Positions 25,771 to 34,939 of a DNA stretch of 64,000 nucleotides are shown here, one piece after another. The stretch is from Bryobacterales bacterium KBS 96 (GTDB taxonomy: Bacteria > Acidobacteriota > Terriglobia > Bryobacterales > Bryobacteraceae): the NCBI GenBank assembly GCA_000381625.1, contig KB906767.1, forward strand, positions 595,071 through 659,070, given 5' to 3'. Each line of letters begins with the position of its first letter. Position 1 is the first letter of the stretch. Under the pieces are notes generated by a model that did not search any database, was not told the origin of the DNA, and saw only the letters and a program-made list of their open reading frames with translations. The translations under genes and the position numbers were made by a program.

Positions 25771-28500
25771 GTGAATCTTCGCGTCAACAGCCGTTTGGGG
25801 CCTTACGAGATACTCGCGCCGCTGGGCGCCGGCGGAATGGGCGAAGTCTATCGTGCTCGCGACCCGCGCCTGGGCCGCGAAGTCGCGGTGAAGGTCCTTC
25901 GCGAGGATCTTTCGAGCCAGGCAGATGGCCGTGCCCGCTTTGCGATTGAGGCCAAGGCGATCGCGGCCCTGAACCATCCGAACATCGTTTCCATTTTCGA
26001 TTTCGGCGCGGTCGACGGCGTCGATTACATGGTCAGCGAACTCATCGACGGCGAATCGCTGCGCTCGCTGGTGAAGCGCGGCCCTGTTCCGGTTCGAAAA
26101 TTACTGGATATCGCGGTTCAGATCGCCGACGGACTCGCGGCGGCGCATGCGCTCGGCATCGCGCATCGCGACCTGAAGCCCGAAAACATTATGCTGACCG
26201 CAGATGGCCGCGTGAAGATTTTGGATTTCGGAATCGCGCGTTGGGTAGACCAGCCGCGTGGTCCGTTGAGAGCCGACGATAGTACGTTAACCGTTCACCG
26301 CACCGCTCCCGGCACGATTCTGGGCACTGCGACCTATATGAGTCCGGAGCAGGCGCGCGGTGAGGCGGTGGATTATCGTTCCGACCAGTTCTCATTCGGA
26401 CTCATCGTTTATGAGCTCACGTCGGGCAAGCCTCCGTTCGAAAGAGCCAGCACAATCGAAACTCTCGCCGCTATCGTGCGAGACGAGCCGCCGCAGATCG
26501 ACGCGAAACTGCCTGCTCCTCTGCTTTGGATTGTCGATCGATGTCTGGCGAAAGACCCTCCACAGCGTTACGACTCCACGCGCGATCTCTACAGCGAGCT
26601 GCGGGCCGTCCGCGATCATTTATCGGACGCCTACGTGTCGGCCGCCCTACCGGCGCCGGCCGGCGGCAGCGCAATCAAACGCTCGCGCATGCTAGCCGTG
26701 GCCGCTATTCTGCCGTGGATATTGCTTGCGGCGGTTATCGTGATTCTGTTTAGCCGCGATGCTGGGCAGAACCTGACGAACGATCGATACGCTCCGTTCT
26801 CCATGCGTCCCGAAGGCCAATACGCTCCTGTTTGGTCGCCGGACGGAAAGGCCGTGGCCTACACAGGCATGGTGCAGGGCATACCACGTATCCTTGTCCG
26901 CTACCGCAACTCACCGCTCGCCACGACGCTCGATGCCGGCCTTGGTTGGGCGCGCCCGGTGCGTTGGTCTCGCGATAACAATCGCATCTTCTTCGTGGGA
27001 CCGGCAAACGACGCTTCAGACGGCGACGGAGCCGCCCTATATTCGGTGGCTGTCGTCGGCGGCGAACCCGAGCGGATTATTGAAATCCCGAGATACCCGA
27101 ATGCTTCCTTAGACATTTCCCCGGACAATCAGGCTCTGGCCGTATCGGTTTTTGGGCGGCTCAACGGGGCGAAGGCTACAGTTCTGATCTCATCGCCTCT
27201 AGGCTCGCCGTTGCGGCAATATGAGCCGGACCCATTTGCGAGTAATCGTTTCTACAGTCACCCCCGTTTGAAATTCTCGCCCGACGGTAAACATCTCCTT
27301 TTGATACGTAGTCCGGATGGACGCAAGGAAGAAGCCTGGCTGCTACCGTACCCGCCAAGCCGGCAGACTCCGCGACATACATTAGAAGCTCTGCCGGATC
27401 AGCGATTCACGCGAGATTTCTCGTGGATGCCCGACAGCCGCCATATCGCGCTGTCGATGGACTTCCGCGGCGGCCAACACGAAGGACATCTCTGGATTGC
27501 CGATACCATGTCGAAGCGCGCGTATCAAATCACCGGAGGCACGTCTTCGGAGAACGACGTGGCGGTTTCGCCCGATGGCGAGAGCATTATTTACTCGGCG
27601 GTCTCGAATGATTTGAATATAGTCTCGGTTTCGCTTACCGGCGCAACAGCGAGTAAGTTGATTGCGACAGATCGTAACGAGAGTATGCCTTCGTGGTCCG
27701 GAAAAAACGCGGAACTGGCTTACGTCACTGACAGAAACGGCCCACCGGAAATCTGGATGAAGGCCCATGATGGCACGGAAAGGCCGCTCGTCACCCAGAA
27801 GGATTTTGGAGCCAGTCAGACGCTTCTGCTCGCAAACCCATCTCTTTCGCCCGACGGGCAGAGAATCGTCTTTACGCGGCAATCCGGAGAAGGCCGAATC
27901 CGCAATTGGATCATGTCGCTGTCGGGCGGAGCGCCCCAGCCGCTCGACGATTCCGGCAACGATGCCGAATATAGCGGCTCCTGGTCTCCAAAGACCAATC
28001 GCTTTGTTTATCTTGCCGTAAACGGGTCGTCGACATCACTCGTTATCGCAAAAATTGGGAGCACGGAAAAGCCGGTGTCGATCCGGAAAGGGGTCGCCGC
28101 CAAGCTTCCGGACTGGTCTCCGGCGGGGAACGGCATCGCTTTTGAAGACGATCGCGATGGATGGGACGTGATCACGCCCGATGGCAAGAACCTTCGGCAT
28201 TTAGGGAAGATTCCGACAGACTATCTGGTCTTTGCCAAGAACGGCAAAACGCTCTTTGGCCTTCGTCCCGAAGGGAACAAGTCCGTGCTGTTCTCCATCG
28301 ATCTCGCGACGCTCCGGATGAAGACCATCGGTGAACTTGATAAAGACATGGCGCCTCGAAGCGATTTTTATCCTGGCGTCCGCTTCAGTCTTTCGCCCGA
28401 TGGCGACAGCATCGCTTACACGACTGAACAGGACAAATCGAATTTGTGGGTGCTGCAAGGATTTCGCCAACCCGGATTATTATCACGCCTCGGATTGTGA
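25771..28500 (+). CDS. Ser/Thr protein kinase with C-terminal TolB/WD40-like propeller
   Basis: Start GTG 25771 has GGAGAGG about 5 nt upstream; GTG 25765 overlaps that site. The 909-residue protein is a Hanks-type kinase: Gly-loop GAGGMGEVYRA (19-29), Lys41 in VAVKVL, catalytic HRDLKPEN with Asp134, and DFG at 152-154. One membrane helix follows at about 310-330 (LAVAAILPWILLAAVIVIL). An extracytoplasmic beta-propeller of PD40/TolB-type repeats comes next (FSMRPEGQYAPVWSPDGKAV; LSLSPDGQRIVF-like repeats). The propeller probably senses a ligand outside and the kinase signals inside. The architecture is very common in Acidobacteriota. No phosphatase or FHA partner adjoins. Confidence 0.93.
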   Translation: MNLRVNSRLGPYEILAPLGAGGMGEVYRARDPRLGREVAVKVLREDLSSQADGRARFAIEAKAIAALNHPNIVSIFDFGAVDGVDYMVSELIDGESLRSLVKRGPVPVRKLLDIAVQIADGLAAAHALGIAHRDLKPENIMLTADGRVKILDFGIARWVDQPRGPLRADDSTLTVHRTAPGTILGTATYMSPEQARGEAVDYRSDQFSFGLIVYELTSGKPPFERASTIETLAAIVRDEPPQIDAKLPAPLLWIVDRCLAKDPPQRYDSTRDLYSELRAVRDHLSDAYVSAALPAPAGGSAIKRSRMLAVAAILPWILLAAVIVILFSRDAGQNLTNDRYAPFSMRPEGQYAPVWSPDGKAVAYTGMVQGIPRILVRYRNSPLATTLDAGLGWARPVRWSRDNNRIFFVGPANDASDGDGAALYSVAVVGGEPERIIEIPRYPNASLDISPDNQALAVSVFGRLNGAKATVLISSPLGSPLRQYEPDPFASNRFYSHPRLKFSPDGKHLLLIRSPDGRKEEAWLLPYPPSRQTPRHTLEALPDQRFTRDFSWMPDSRHIALSMDFRGGQHEGHLWIADTMSKRAYQITGGTSSENDVAVSPDGESIIYSAVSNDLNIVSVSLTGATASKLIATDRNESMPSWSGKNAELAYVTDRNGPPEIWMKAHDGTERPLVTQKDFGASQTLLLANPSLSPDGQRIVFTRQSGEGRIRNWIMSLSGGAPQPLDDSGNDAEYSGSWSPKTNRFVYLAVNGSSTSLVIAKIGSTEKPVSIRKGVAAKLPDWSPAGNGIAFEDDRDGWDVITPDGKNLRHLGKIPTDYLVFAKNGKTLFGLRPEGNKSVLFSIDLATLRMKTIGELDKDMAPRSDFYPGVRFSLSPDGDSIAYTTEQDKSNLWVLQGFRQPGLLSRLGL

Positions 28501-28517
28501 ATGCCGCAGGCTCCCAT

Positions 28518-29273
28518 TTATCCGCGGCCAACGAATGGCATCTTAGTGGCCATCACGGTCATAAATTCCACGTTGGCGTCCAAGGGCAGACTTGCCATGT
28601 ACAGAACCGCGTCCGCCACGTGCCGCACGTCCATGCGCGGCTCAATTACGACCGTGCCATTTGCTTGACGGACGCCATTCGCCATGCGCTCGCTCATTTT
28701 GGTGGCCGCGTTTCCGATATCGATTTGACCGCAGGCGATATCGTATTTGCGGCCGTCGAGCGAAATGCTCTTTGTCAGGCCGGTAATTGCGTGCTTCGTG
28801 GCTGTATAGGGCGCGGAATCGGGCCTCGGCGCGTGCGCGGAAATAGAGCCGTTATTGATAATGCGGCCGCCGTGCGGTTCCTGCGCCTTCATCAGCTTGA
28901 TGGCTTCCTGGGCGCAGAGAAATGCGCCTGTCAGATTCACGCTGACGACGGCGTTCCATTGCTCATAAGTAAGATCTTCCATCGGGATGCCTGGGGCGTT
29001 GATGCCAGCGTTATTGAACAGAAGATCCAGACGTCCGAATGCGTCCTTCGCTTTGGCGAACAGCGCTCGTACTGCCTCGGGAACAGCGACATCCGTCGGC
29101 ACAGCAAGCATTTCAGAACCCGTGGCTTGAACCGCGGCGGCTGTTGCCTCCAGTTCCGCCGCGCGCCGTCCGGCAAGCACGACCGAATATCCGGCGCCTT
29201 GCAACGCCAGAGCGACAGCACGCCCGATGCCGCTGCCCGCCCCGGTCACCACGGCGATTTTCGGCATTGTCAT
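28518..29273 (-). CDS. Short-chain dehydrogenase/reductase (classical SDR)
   Basis: NAD(P)-dependent oxidoreductase of 251 residues with the classical SDR layout: TGAGSGIG at 10-17, NNAG at 87-90, Ser143 (or 145) and Tyr156-x3-Lys160 in the active site ([11 protein letters not shown]). An Arg pair (AGRR) after beta-strand 2 suggests NADP(H). The ATG at 29273 is used because AAGGGG lies 8 nt upstream; a GTG at 29282 is an alternative. It converges with the kinase gene (17 nt between stops). Substrate unknown. Confidence 0.9.
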   Translation of the reverse strand: MTMPKIAVVTGAGSGIGRAVALALQGAGYSVVLAGRRAAELEATAAAVQATGSEMLAVPTDVAVPEAVRALFAKAKDAFGRLDLLFNNAGINAPGIPMEDLTYEQWNAVVSVNLTGAFLCAQEAIKLMKAQEPHGGRIINNGSISAHAPRPDSAPYTATKHAITGLTKSISLDGRKYDIACGQIDIGNAATKMSERMANGVRQANGTVVIEPRMDVRHVADAVLYMASLPLDANVEFMTVMATKMPFVGRG

Positions 29274-29626
29274 TTGATGCACCCCTTCGTCATGCGAATT
29301 TCGGCTCCCGGCTTCAATGCCACTTCCGTAAAGTAAGACCTAAGCCCACTAAATTCCCAGCGCCTACCCCGTCGATTTCCGTTCGGTTGAAGACGTCTTT
29401 CGACACGCGCACTCACGTGCGGCGGCTCTGCTTCCGGGTAACCTCGGCGCGGAGCCGCCTTGCGTCAGCAAGCGGGTTTTCCGGAGGCCGTGTAATAACG
29501 CCCGGTCACCTGCACCGAACCGCGACCGTGAGGGAGCGGACTTTTTTATCGGCGCCGCCGACCGAGCGGACTGCGGACTGCGATGCTTCTGCGGCGCCTT
29601 TACGGAAAACAGTAAGCGACATTGAC
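29274..29626. other. Intergenic region carrying family A and B repeats
   Basis: The 353 bp between fsr and the SDR gene hold a complete family A unit (29406-29478) and a family B motif (29511-29550) that ends in six T residues. I see no gene. The frames running through it have low-complexity, Arg/Pro-rich translations. Confidence 0.5.
29406..29550 (+). repeat. Dispersed intergenic repeat, family A unit followed by family B motif
   Basis: The family A unit starts CGCGCACTCACGTGCGGCGG and ends CGCCTTGCGTCAGCAAGCGG. It has three nested stems: GCAC/GTGC, GGCGGCTC/GAGCCGCC (imperfect) and CTTGC/GCAAG. After about 30 nt comes family B, GCACCGAACCGCGACCGTGA then GGGAGCGGACTTTTTT. This A-then-B order recurs at 32475-32669. 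Confidence 0.75.
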
Positions 29627-30898
29627 TCACGATTTTGCGCCCGCTTCCACCGGAGCCGAATGAATGCCGGCAGTCCGCAGATTCGGCAAAAATCCGGTCA
29701 GCAGGCCAATCAGCGGAAGAAAAGAACAGACGCGATACACAAAATGAATGTCCGTGAAATCCGCGAGTTCTCCTAGGACTGCCGCGCCGATGCCTGCCAT
29801 GCCAAAGGCGAATCCGAAGAAAAGACCTGAGATCATCCCGACCTTGCCTGGAAGCAGTTCTTGGGCATAGACCAGAATCGCCGAGAACGCGGAGGCGAGA
29901 ATCAGGCCGATCACCACGCTCAGGATCGAGGTCCAGAGGAGATTAGCGTACGGCAGCGCAACGGTAAATGGAAGCACGCCGAGGATCGAGCACCAAATGA
30001 CAAGCTTCCGCCCGGCACGATCGCCAATCGGGCCGCCAATGATGGTTCCGGCCGCGACCGCGCCCAGAAACAGGAAGAGGTGAATCTGAGCGCTTTGCAC
30101 AGTTACGTGAAACGTGTTCATCAGATAAAACGTGTAGTAGCTGGTGAAGCTCGCGAGATAGAAATATTTCGAAAATATCAGAGCGATCAAAACCGCGAGC
30201 GATATCACAATTTTCCGTCTGGGCAGGAGAGCATGCTCGTGTAAATGTTTCGAGCGGCTCTTACTCAGCTCGTGGCTTTTGTACCAGCGCCCGACATTCG
30301 TCAAAACAAAGATTCCGAGCAAAGCGGCTATCGAGAACCATGCGACGCTGGACTGGCCGAGCGGAAGCACGATGAACGCGGCCAGTAGAGGCCCTAGCGA
30401 GGAACCCAAATTTCCGCCAACCTGAAACACCGACTGAGCGAGTCCCAATTGGCCGCCGGAAGCCATCCGGGCGACGCGGGACGATTCCGGATGAAATACG
30501 GAAGACCCCATGCCCATCAGCGCCGCCGCGCAGAGAAGAATCCCGAAATGCGGAGCGATCGCCAGCAGAACCAAGCCGGTGAGTGTGAATCCCATCCCAA
30601 CCGGCAACGAATAGGGTTGGGGGCGGCGATCCGTATACAAGCCGACCAGCGGTTGCAAAAGAGATGCCGTAAGCTGATATGTCAGCGTGATGAGGCCCAC
30701 CTGCCCGAAATCCAGGCGAAACGAACTCTTCAAAATGGGATAAATCGCTGGAAGCAGCGATTGCATCATGTCGTTCAGAAGGTGGCAGAAGCTAATCGCC
30801 GCCAAAACCGGAAAGATAGTGTTCGGATTCGGCTGCGGTACTGGAGGAACTCTTGCAAGCTCAAAATGGCCTTGGTTGCCATAGCCCTCAGTCTTCAT
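29627..30898 (-). CDS. fsr: MFS transporter, fosmidomycin-resistance (Fsr) family
   Basis: A 423-residue, 12-helix major-facilitator protein of the inner membrane. The family pattern is clear: FHPESSRVARMASGGQLGLA followed by QSVFQVGGNLGSSLGP in helices 4-5, typical of Fsr, a drug/H+ antiporter linked to fosmidomycin export in E. coli. The N-terminal half also has the DRRPQ loop between helices 2 and 3. Whether fosmidomycin is the natural substrate is unknown, and many homologues are annotated only by similarity. It is 28 nt downstream of the DedA-rhodanese gene on the same strand, so the two may be co-transcribed. Confidence 0.88.
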   Translation of the reverse strand: MKTEGYGNQGHFELARVPPVPQPNPNTIFPVLAAISFCHLLNDMMQSLLPAIYPILKSSFRLDFGQVGLITLTYQLTASLLQPLVGLYTDRRPQPYSLPVGMGFTLTGLVLLAIAPHFGILLCAAALMGMGSSVFHPESSRVARMASGGQLGLAQSVFQVGGNLGSSLGPLLAAFIVLPLGQSSVAWFSIAALLGIFVLTNVGRWYKSHELSKSRSKHLHEHALLPRRKIVISLAVLIALIFSKYFYLASFTSYYTFYLMNTFHVTVQSAQIHLFLFLGAVAAGTIIGGPIGDRAGRKLVIWCSILGVLPFTVALPYANLLWTSILSVVIGLILASAFSAILVYAQELLPGKVGMISGLFFGFAFGMAGIGAAVLGELADFTDIHFVYRVCSFLPLIGLLTGFLPNLRTAGIHSAPVEAGAKS

Positions 30899-30926
30899 TG
30901 TATTAGGACCTTCAACTTAATCTCTT

Positions 30927-31916
30927 TCACGCCTCTGGCGCCGCATCGACGGATAAATTCGCCTCGCCGTCATCGCCGCTCGACGGCGCGGGAACCGGTT
31001 CAACCGGGTAGCCTTTTTCCCGCCAGGCTTCCAGTCCTCCCGCGAGCGGACGCACTTTGCGGATGCCGGCCTTCTTGAGTTGCAGCGCTAACCGGGCGCT
31101 TGTGGCTTCGTTCGGGCAAGTGCAGTAGAGAATAATTTCCCGGTCGCGCGGAATACTCTGAGCACCCGAGCGCAGGTCGTCGGGACGAATCACCACTGCT
31201 CCCGCGAGCTTTAACCCTTCACGTTCGACCTCGGCCGGGTGGCGCAGATCGATCACTGTGAGACTTTCGCCTGCATCGAGCGAGCGGCGCAATTCTTCGG
31301 GCGTAATCCTATCGATGCGGAGCTGCCGCAGCAGCCGCCGGCGCTGCACATATTTGAATGCCAAATAAAGCCCGATTAGCGCCAACGCGACAATGCCGGC
31401 TCTCCGCCCCAGTAACCCAAGAGCTTCGATGACAGCGCTGACTTGCCGGTGAAATAGAAAGCCGGCCAGAAGATAAGCCCCGCTCCAGAGGAGCGTGCCG
31501 CCGGCATCCGCGAGCAAAAAGCGCCAGCGCGGCATTCGGATGAGTCCGGAAAGCGGCATGGCGACGAGTCCCATCCCGGGCACAAACTTTGTGAATAGCA
31601 GCGCCCACGCTCCGCGCTGGCTGAATGTGCTCTCCGTCTTTCGCACGCAGGTATCCGGTTCGAGCGCAAGTTTGCAAATCAGCGCTAGAACCGAGCGGCC
31701 GCCGCGCCGCCCCAGCTCATACCAGCAGTAGTCGACAATCAGCGAAGCCGCCAGCACCACTGCTAGGGCGCCCGTGATTGTGTATAGGCGATCCCCGGCG
31801 AGCGCTCCCATGATCAGCAGCAGCGGGTCGGCGGGAATAGGCACGCCGGCCTGTACCGCCAAAATGTACAGGAAAAGAAACCAATAGCCGTGCTGAAGCA
31901 GCAGAGTGCGAACCAC
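30927..31916 (-). CDS. DedA-family membrane protein fused to a rhodanese domain
   Basis: A 329-residue inner-membrane protein. Residues about 1-200 form a DedA/SNARE-associated (VTT) domain: early VPIPADPLLLIMGAL segment, then the conserved FTKFVPGMGLVAMPLSG motif and further helices. Residues about 215-310 form a rhodanese-like domain (ESLTVIDLRHPAEVEREG) with an active-site Cys in EIILYCTCPNEATS. DedA proteins include undecaprenyl-phosphate and phospholipid translocases. Rhodaneses carry sulfur on the active Cys or act as redox sensors. The fusion suggests thiol- or sulfane-linked control of the transporter, which is inference. Confidence 0.88.
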   Translation of the reverse strand: MVRTLLLQHGYWFLFLYILAVQAGVPIPADPLLLIMGALAGDRLYTITGALAVVLAASLIVDYCWYELGRRGGRSVLALICKLALEPDTCVRKTESTFSQRGAWALLFTKFVPGMGLVAMPLSGLIRMPRWRFLLADAGGTLLWSGAYLLAGFLFHRQVSAVIEALGLLGRRAGIVALALIGLYLAFKYVQRRRLLRQLRIDRITPEELRRSLDAGESLTVIDLRHPAEVEREGLKLAGAVVIRPDDLRSGAQSIPRDREIILYCTCPNEATSARLALQLKKAGIRKVRPLAGGLEAWREKGYPVEPVPAPSSGDDGEANLSVDAAPEA

Positions 31917-31992
31917 GCGGGATACTGTTCACAGTGTAGAACGGCGCAGCGCGGCACAAAAGAAAGAATCGAGGCTGCTAAGCTCTCTCAAG

Positions 31993-32427
31993 ATGAATAA
32001 GAGTTTCCGGCAGGGCCAGATTCTCAAGATCATACGCTCGAAAGAAATCTACACGCAGGAGGAGCTCGCACGGGAACTGCAGGCCCTGGGAGTCCCGGCG
32101 ACGCAGGTTACGCTTTCACGAGATATCCGTGAACTGGGTCTGGCAAAAACCGCGAACGGGTATCGCCCCATGCCCGTGGAGTCGGCCGGCCCTACGCTCG
32201 AAGATGTCGTGAACGAATTTCTGCAGGACATTCGCATCGCTCAGAATCAGATCATCCTGAAGACTTCTCCGGGAAACGCGAATTCGCTCGCCGTCGTGCT
32301 CGACCGCGCGGAACTCGATGAAGTGGTCGGCACGCTGGCCGGCGACGACACTGTGCTGATTATCACGCCCGATTCGGAGACCGCGCAGACGCTCCGGCAA
32401 AAACTGCTCAGCTTGATTTCGGGATAG
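31993..32427 (+). CDS. argR: Arginine repressor
   Basis: A 144-residue regulator starting at the ATG at 31993; upstream codons overlap the divergent DedA gene start and lack family similarity. Residues 1-70 are the winged helix-turn-helix (GQILKIIRSKEIYTQEELAR ... QVTLSRDIRELGLAK), the signature of ArgR/AhrC. Residues about 80-144 are the hexamerisation and L-arginine-binding domain with the GDDTVLIITPDSETAQ motif whose Asp pair binds arginine. In known bacteria it represses arginine biosynthesis and may activate catabolism. No arg genes or obvious ARG boxes are in the window. Confidence 0.93.
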   Translation: MNKSFRQGQILKIIRSKEIYTQEELARELQALGVPATQVTLSRDIRELGLAKTANGYRPMPVESAGPTLEDVVNEFLQDIRIAQNQIILKTSPGNANSLAVVLDRAELDEVVGTLAGDDTVLIITPDSETAQTLRQKLLSLISG

Positions 32428-32764
32428 CGCCAAATGCACGACATAGAAGCAGAATCGGATGAAGACTCCTTTTGACGCGTGCACTCACGTGCGGCGGCTC
32501 CGTTTCTAGGTTGCCTCCATTCAGAGCCGCCTCGCGTTAGCGAGCGGGTTCGGGCAACCGCACGCCCGAGCGCCTTCAACGGAGTGTCCATGGCTCTACC
32601 ACCCAGTTGCCTGCCACCGAACTGCGACCATCAGGGGAGCGGACGTTTTTACCCGCGTCTTCAACGGAGCATACGCCTTCAAAAGGCGCCGGGCGGCCTC
32701 CCGCGCGCAGATGCCCATTCGGCCTTCTAAGCACACGTTTCGCCGTAGAATAGGAAGACAACCT
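32428..32764. other. Intergenic region carrying family A and B repeats
   Basis: The 337 bp between argR and the DUF1844 gene are mostly repeat: a family A unit at 32475-32550 and a family B motif at 32615-32669. The promoter for the DUF1844/MBL/ribF string probably lies in the remaining 95 bp. I see no coding gene. Confidence 0.5.
32475..32669 (+). repeat. Dispersed intergenic repeat, family A unit followed by family B motif
   Basis: Family A starts ACGCGTGCACTCACGTGCGG and ends CGCGTTAGCGAGCGGGTT. Family B reads CACCGAACTGCGACCATCAG, then GGGAGCGGACGTTTTTACCC and GCGTCTTCAACGG. The A and B order and orientation match the copy at 29406. The B part matches the inverted copy at 53126 over more than 40 positions. 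Confidence 0.75.
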
Positions 32765-33157
32765 ATGGCTGACCAGATTGACGACGATCAGGCTTTTGAA
32801 ATGCCGCTTCCGGCCGCCGATTTCTCGTTCCTCGTGAGTTCACTCATGTTCCAGGCGCAAGTCGACATGGGACTGCTTCAATTCGGCGAGGGTGAGGATC
32901 AGCCCCAGCCTAATCTTTCGAGAGCCAAGCACTCATTGGACCTGCTTGGCGTCCTGGATGAGAAGACCAGGGGCAATCTCTCTGTCGAGGAGCAGCGCCT
33001 TCTGGAGAACGGGCTTACCGAACTTCGTTTCCGCTATGTCCAGGTTTTGGACGAGTTGAAGAAGAATCCCCGTCCGCAAACGAGCACTTCTCAAACGGGC
33101 AACGAACCACCGCTCATCATCACGCCGGGCGGCGGGAAAGGGACCAAATCCGACTAG
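32765..33157 (+). CDS. DUF1844-domain protein
   Basis: A 130-residue cytoplasmic protein of the DUF1844 family: an N-terminal FSFLVSSLMFQAQVDMGLLQ helix, then a conserved central helix pair (AKHSLDLLGVLDEKTRGNLS; EQRLLENGLTELRFRYVQVL), ending in a low-complexity Gly/Lys tail. The function of DUF1844 is unknown; in Acidobacteriota and Deltaproteobacteria it is a short conserved gene near housekeeping loci. Its stop (33155-33157) abuts the ATG of the MBL gene directly, implying a single transcript with MBL and ribF. Confidence 0.87.
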   Translation: MADQIDDDQAFEMPLPAADFSFLVSSLMFQAQVDMGLLQFGEGEDQPQPNLSRAKHSLDLLGVLDEKTRGNLSVEEQRLLENGLTELRFRYVQVLDELKKNPRPQTSTSQTGNEPPLIITPGGGKGTKSD

Positions 33158-33961
33158 ATGCTCGATGATTTCGAGCACGCATCTATCGTGGTCCTCGGAT
33201 CGGGCACCAGCATCGGCATTCCGATGATCGGCTGCCATTGCAAGACATGCATCTCCGACGATCCCCGCGATAAACGCCTTCGTCCCAGCGTACTGATCAA
33301 ACTGGACGAGCACCGGATATTGATTGACACTGCCCCCGATTTTCGCCTTCAGGCTCTCAGGGTCCCGATTGAACGAATCGACGCGGTTTTCTATACACAC
33401 TCGCATGCAGATCATATTCTGGGATTGGATGATTTAAGGCCATTCAATTTCATGCAAAAGAGCGAAATACCCATCTTCGGCTCGCCGGAAGCTCTCGATA
33501 CCATCAAGAACACTTTTCCATATGTATTCAACGGTGTCGCAACGCAATCGAGCAAGCCCAAATTGACGCCCCACGCCTTTGCGGATGGTGACCGGATTCC
33601 GTTCTTCGGAATGGATTTCGAAACCATCAAGCTGTGCCATGGAACAGGAACGGCATACGGATTTAAATTCGGCGACTGCGCATACCTTACCGATCACAGC
33701 GCGATTCCCGAAGAATCGATGAGCCGGCTGCAAAACCTGGACGTGCTGTTTTTGGATGCGCTCCGCTACAATCCGCACCCAACCCACCAAACCGTCGAGC
33801 AATCGATTCGAACAGTGGAACGGCTTCAGCCGAAAAGAGCTTTCTTTACACATATTTCACATGATCTTCTTCATGCGTCGGTAGAAGCTAGATTACCTGA
33901 AAATGTTCATCTCGCCTACGATGGCCTTGAGATCCCCATCGGCAAGGCCGCGCGTCCATGA
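33158..33961 (+). CDS. MBL-fold metal-dependent hydrolase (PhnP/RNase-Z-like)
   Basis: A 267-residue metallo-beta-lactamase-fold phosphodiesterase. It shows the early GSGTSIGIPMIGCHCKTC segment, where the Cys/His residues resemble the extra metal site of PhnP-type enzymes, then the main motif THSHADHILGLDD (HxHxDH), a downstream His (LCHGTGTAYGF), the catalytic Asp (YLTDHSAI) and a final His (FFTHISHDL). PhnP-like enzymes cleave cyclic or nucleotide phosphodiesters, but the substrate is unknown. The start directly follows the DUF1844 stop and the end overlaps ribF by 4 nt (ATGA). Confidence 0.88.
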   Translation: MLDDFEHASIVVLGSGTSIGIPMIGCHCKTCISDDPRDKRLRPSVLIKLDEHRILIDTAPDFRLQALRVPIERIDAVFYTHSHADHILGLDDLRPFNFMQKSEIPIFGSPEALDTIKNTFPYVFNGVATQSSKPKLTPHAFADGDRIPFFGMDFETIKLCHGTGTAYGFKFGDCAYLTDHSAIPEESMSRLQNLDVLFLDALRYNPHPTHQTVEQSIRTVERLQPKRAFFTHISHDLLHASVEARLPENVHLAYDGLEIPIGKAARP

Positions 33962-34929
33962 AGACCGTCTATCGATCTTTGGCCGAAGCGAGAGACGAAT
34001 TCGGTCCCTGCGCGGTGGCGATCGGTAATTTCGATGGCGTTCATCTCGGCCATCGGACGCTGCTGCGCCAGACCCGGCAAATAGCCTGGTCTAATGGCTG
34101 GAAAACAGCGGTGCTGACTTTCGATCCGCATCCGGCGGCCGTCGTGGCGCCCGAGCGAGCGCCGCGTCTGATCTGTTCACTCCAGGAACGGCTACGCCTG
34201 CTAGAGCAAGCAGGCGCAGAGCAAATCCTAGTGCTTCCGTTTACCTCCCAGGTAGCAAAGATGCCTCCCGAAGAGTTCATAGTTAAAGTGTTGGTTGAAA
34301 GCTTGAATGCCCGCACGGTTATTGTCGGACAAAACTTTCACTTTGGCTATAAACAAGCTGGAAACGCAGAGGTTATGGCTCGGCTCGGCGACAGGTTCGG
34401 CTTCGGCGCCCATTTCATTGCTCCGGTCACCTGTCGCGGCGAAATTGTGTCGAGCACGGCAATTCGAAACCATGTATGCCGCGGACAGATGACACGCGCT
34501 GGAAGATTGCTGGGGCGATGCTTTTCTATGGAAGGCGAAATAGTTTCCGGCCATGGCGTCGGGTCGAAGCAGACCGTACCGACCTTAAACCTGAGGCCCG
34601 GGCCGGAAGTGATGCCGCGGAGAGGCGTCTACATTACCGAGGCGGAAGATTTGGAAGACGGCCGCCGGTGGCAGTCGATCACCAACGCTGGAGTCCGTCC
34701 GACGTTTGGCGATCACGAAATGACCATTGAAACGTTTCTGCTGTCGCCGTTCGATGGCCGCTCACCCGAACGCTTGCGGATCGACTTCAGGCATTTTCTG
34801 CGCGAGGAACGCCGATTCCCGAACCCTCAGGAGTTGAAAACCCAGATTCTGAAAGATGTGGGCCGAGCGCAGGCATACTGGCGGCGAATGGCGCGATTTC
34901 GAGCCGCCACGCCGGCAAGGAAATACTGA
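33958..34929 (+). CDS. ribF: Bifunctional riboflavin kinase / FAD synthetase
   Basis: Makes FMN from riboflavin and ATP, then FAD from FMN and ATP. The N-terminal adenylyltransferase domain (about 1-180) has AIGNFDGVHLGHRTLL, the HxGH-type nucleotidyltransferase motif, and later SSTAIRN. The C-terminal flavokinase domain (about 185-310) has GHGVGSKQTVPTLNL (a PTxN motif) and RGVYITEAED. At 323 residues it is a normal length. The ATG overlaps the MBL stop by 4 nt, so it is translated with that gene. FAD supply fits the nitrite reductase and other flavoenzymes here, although that is a general need. Confidence 0.95.
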   Translation: MKTVYRSLAEARDEFGPCAVAIGNFDGVHLGHRTLLRQTRQIAWSNGWKTAVLTFDPHPAAVVAPERAPRLICSLQERLRLLEQAGAEQILVLPFTSQVAKMPPEEFIVKVLVESLNARTVIVGQNFHFGYKQAGNAEVMARLGDRFGFGAHFIAPVTCRGEIVSSTAIRNHVCRGQMTRAGRLLGRCFSMEGEIVSGHGVGSKQTVPTLNLRPGPEVMPRRGVYITEAEDLEDGRRWQSITNAGVRPTFGDHEMTIETFLLSPFDGRSPERLRIDFRHFLREERRFPNPQELKTQILKDVGRAQAYWRRMARFRAATPARKY

Positions 34930-34939
34930 ACCGCTGTAT

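Noticed and set aside
29039..29776. A 245-codon plus-strand frame
   Set aside because: It crosses the SDR start, repeats and the fsr end on the opposite strand; the translation is Arg/Pro/Ser-rich with no motif.
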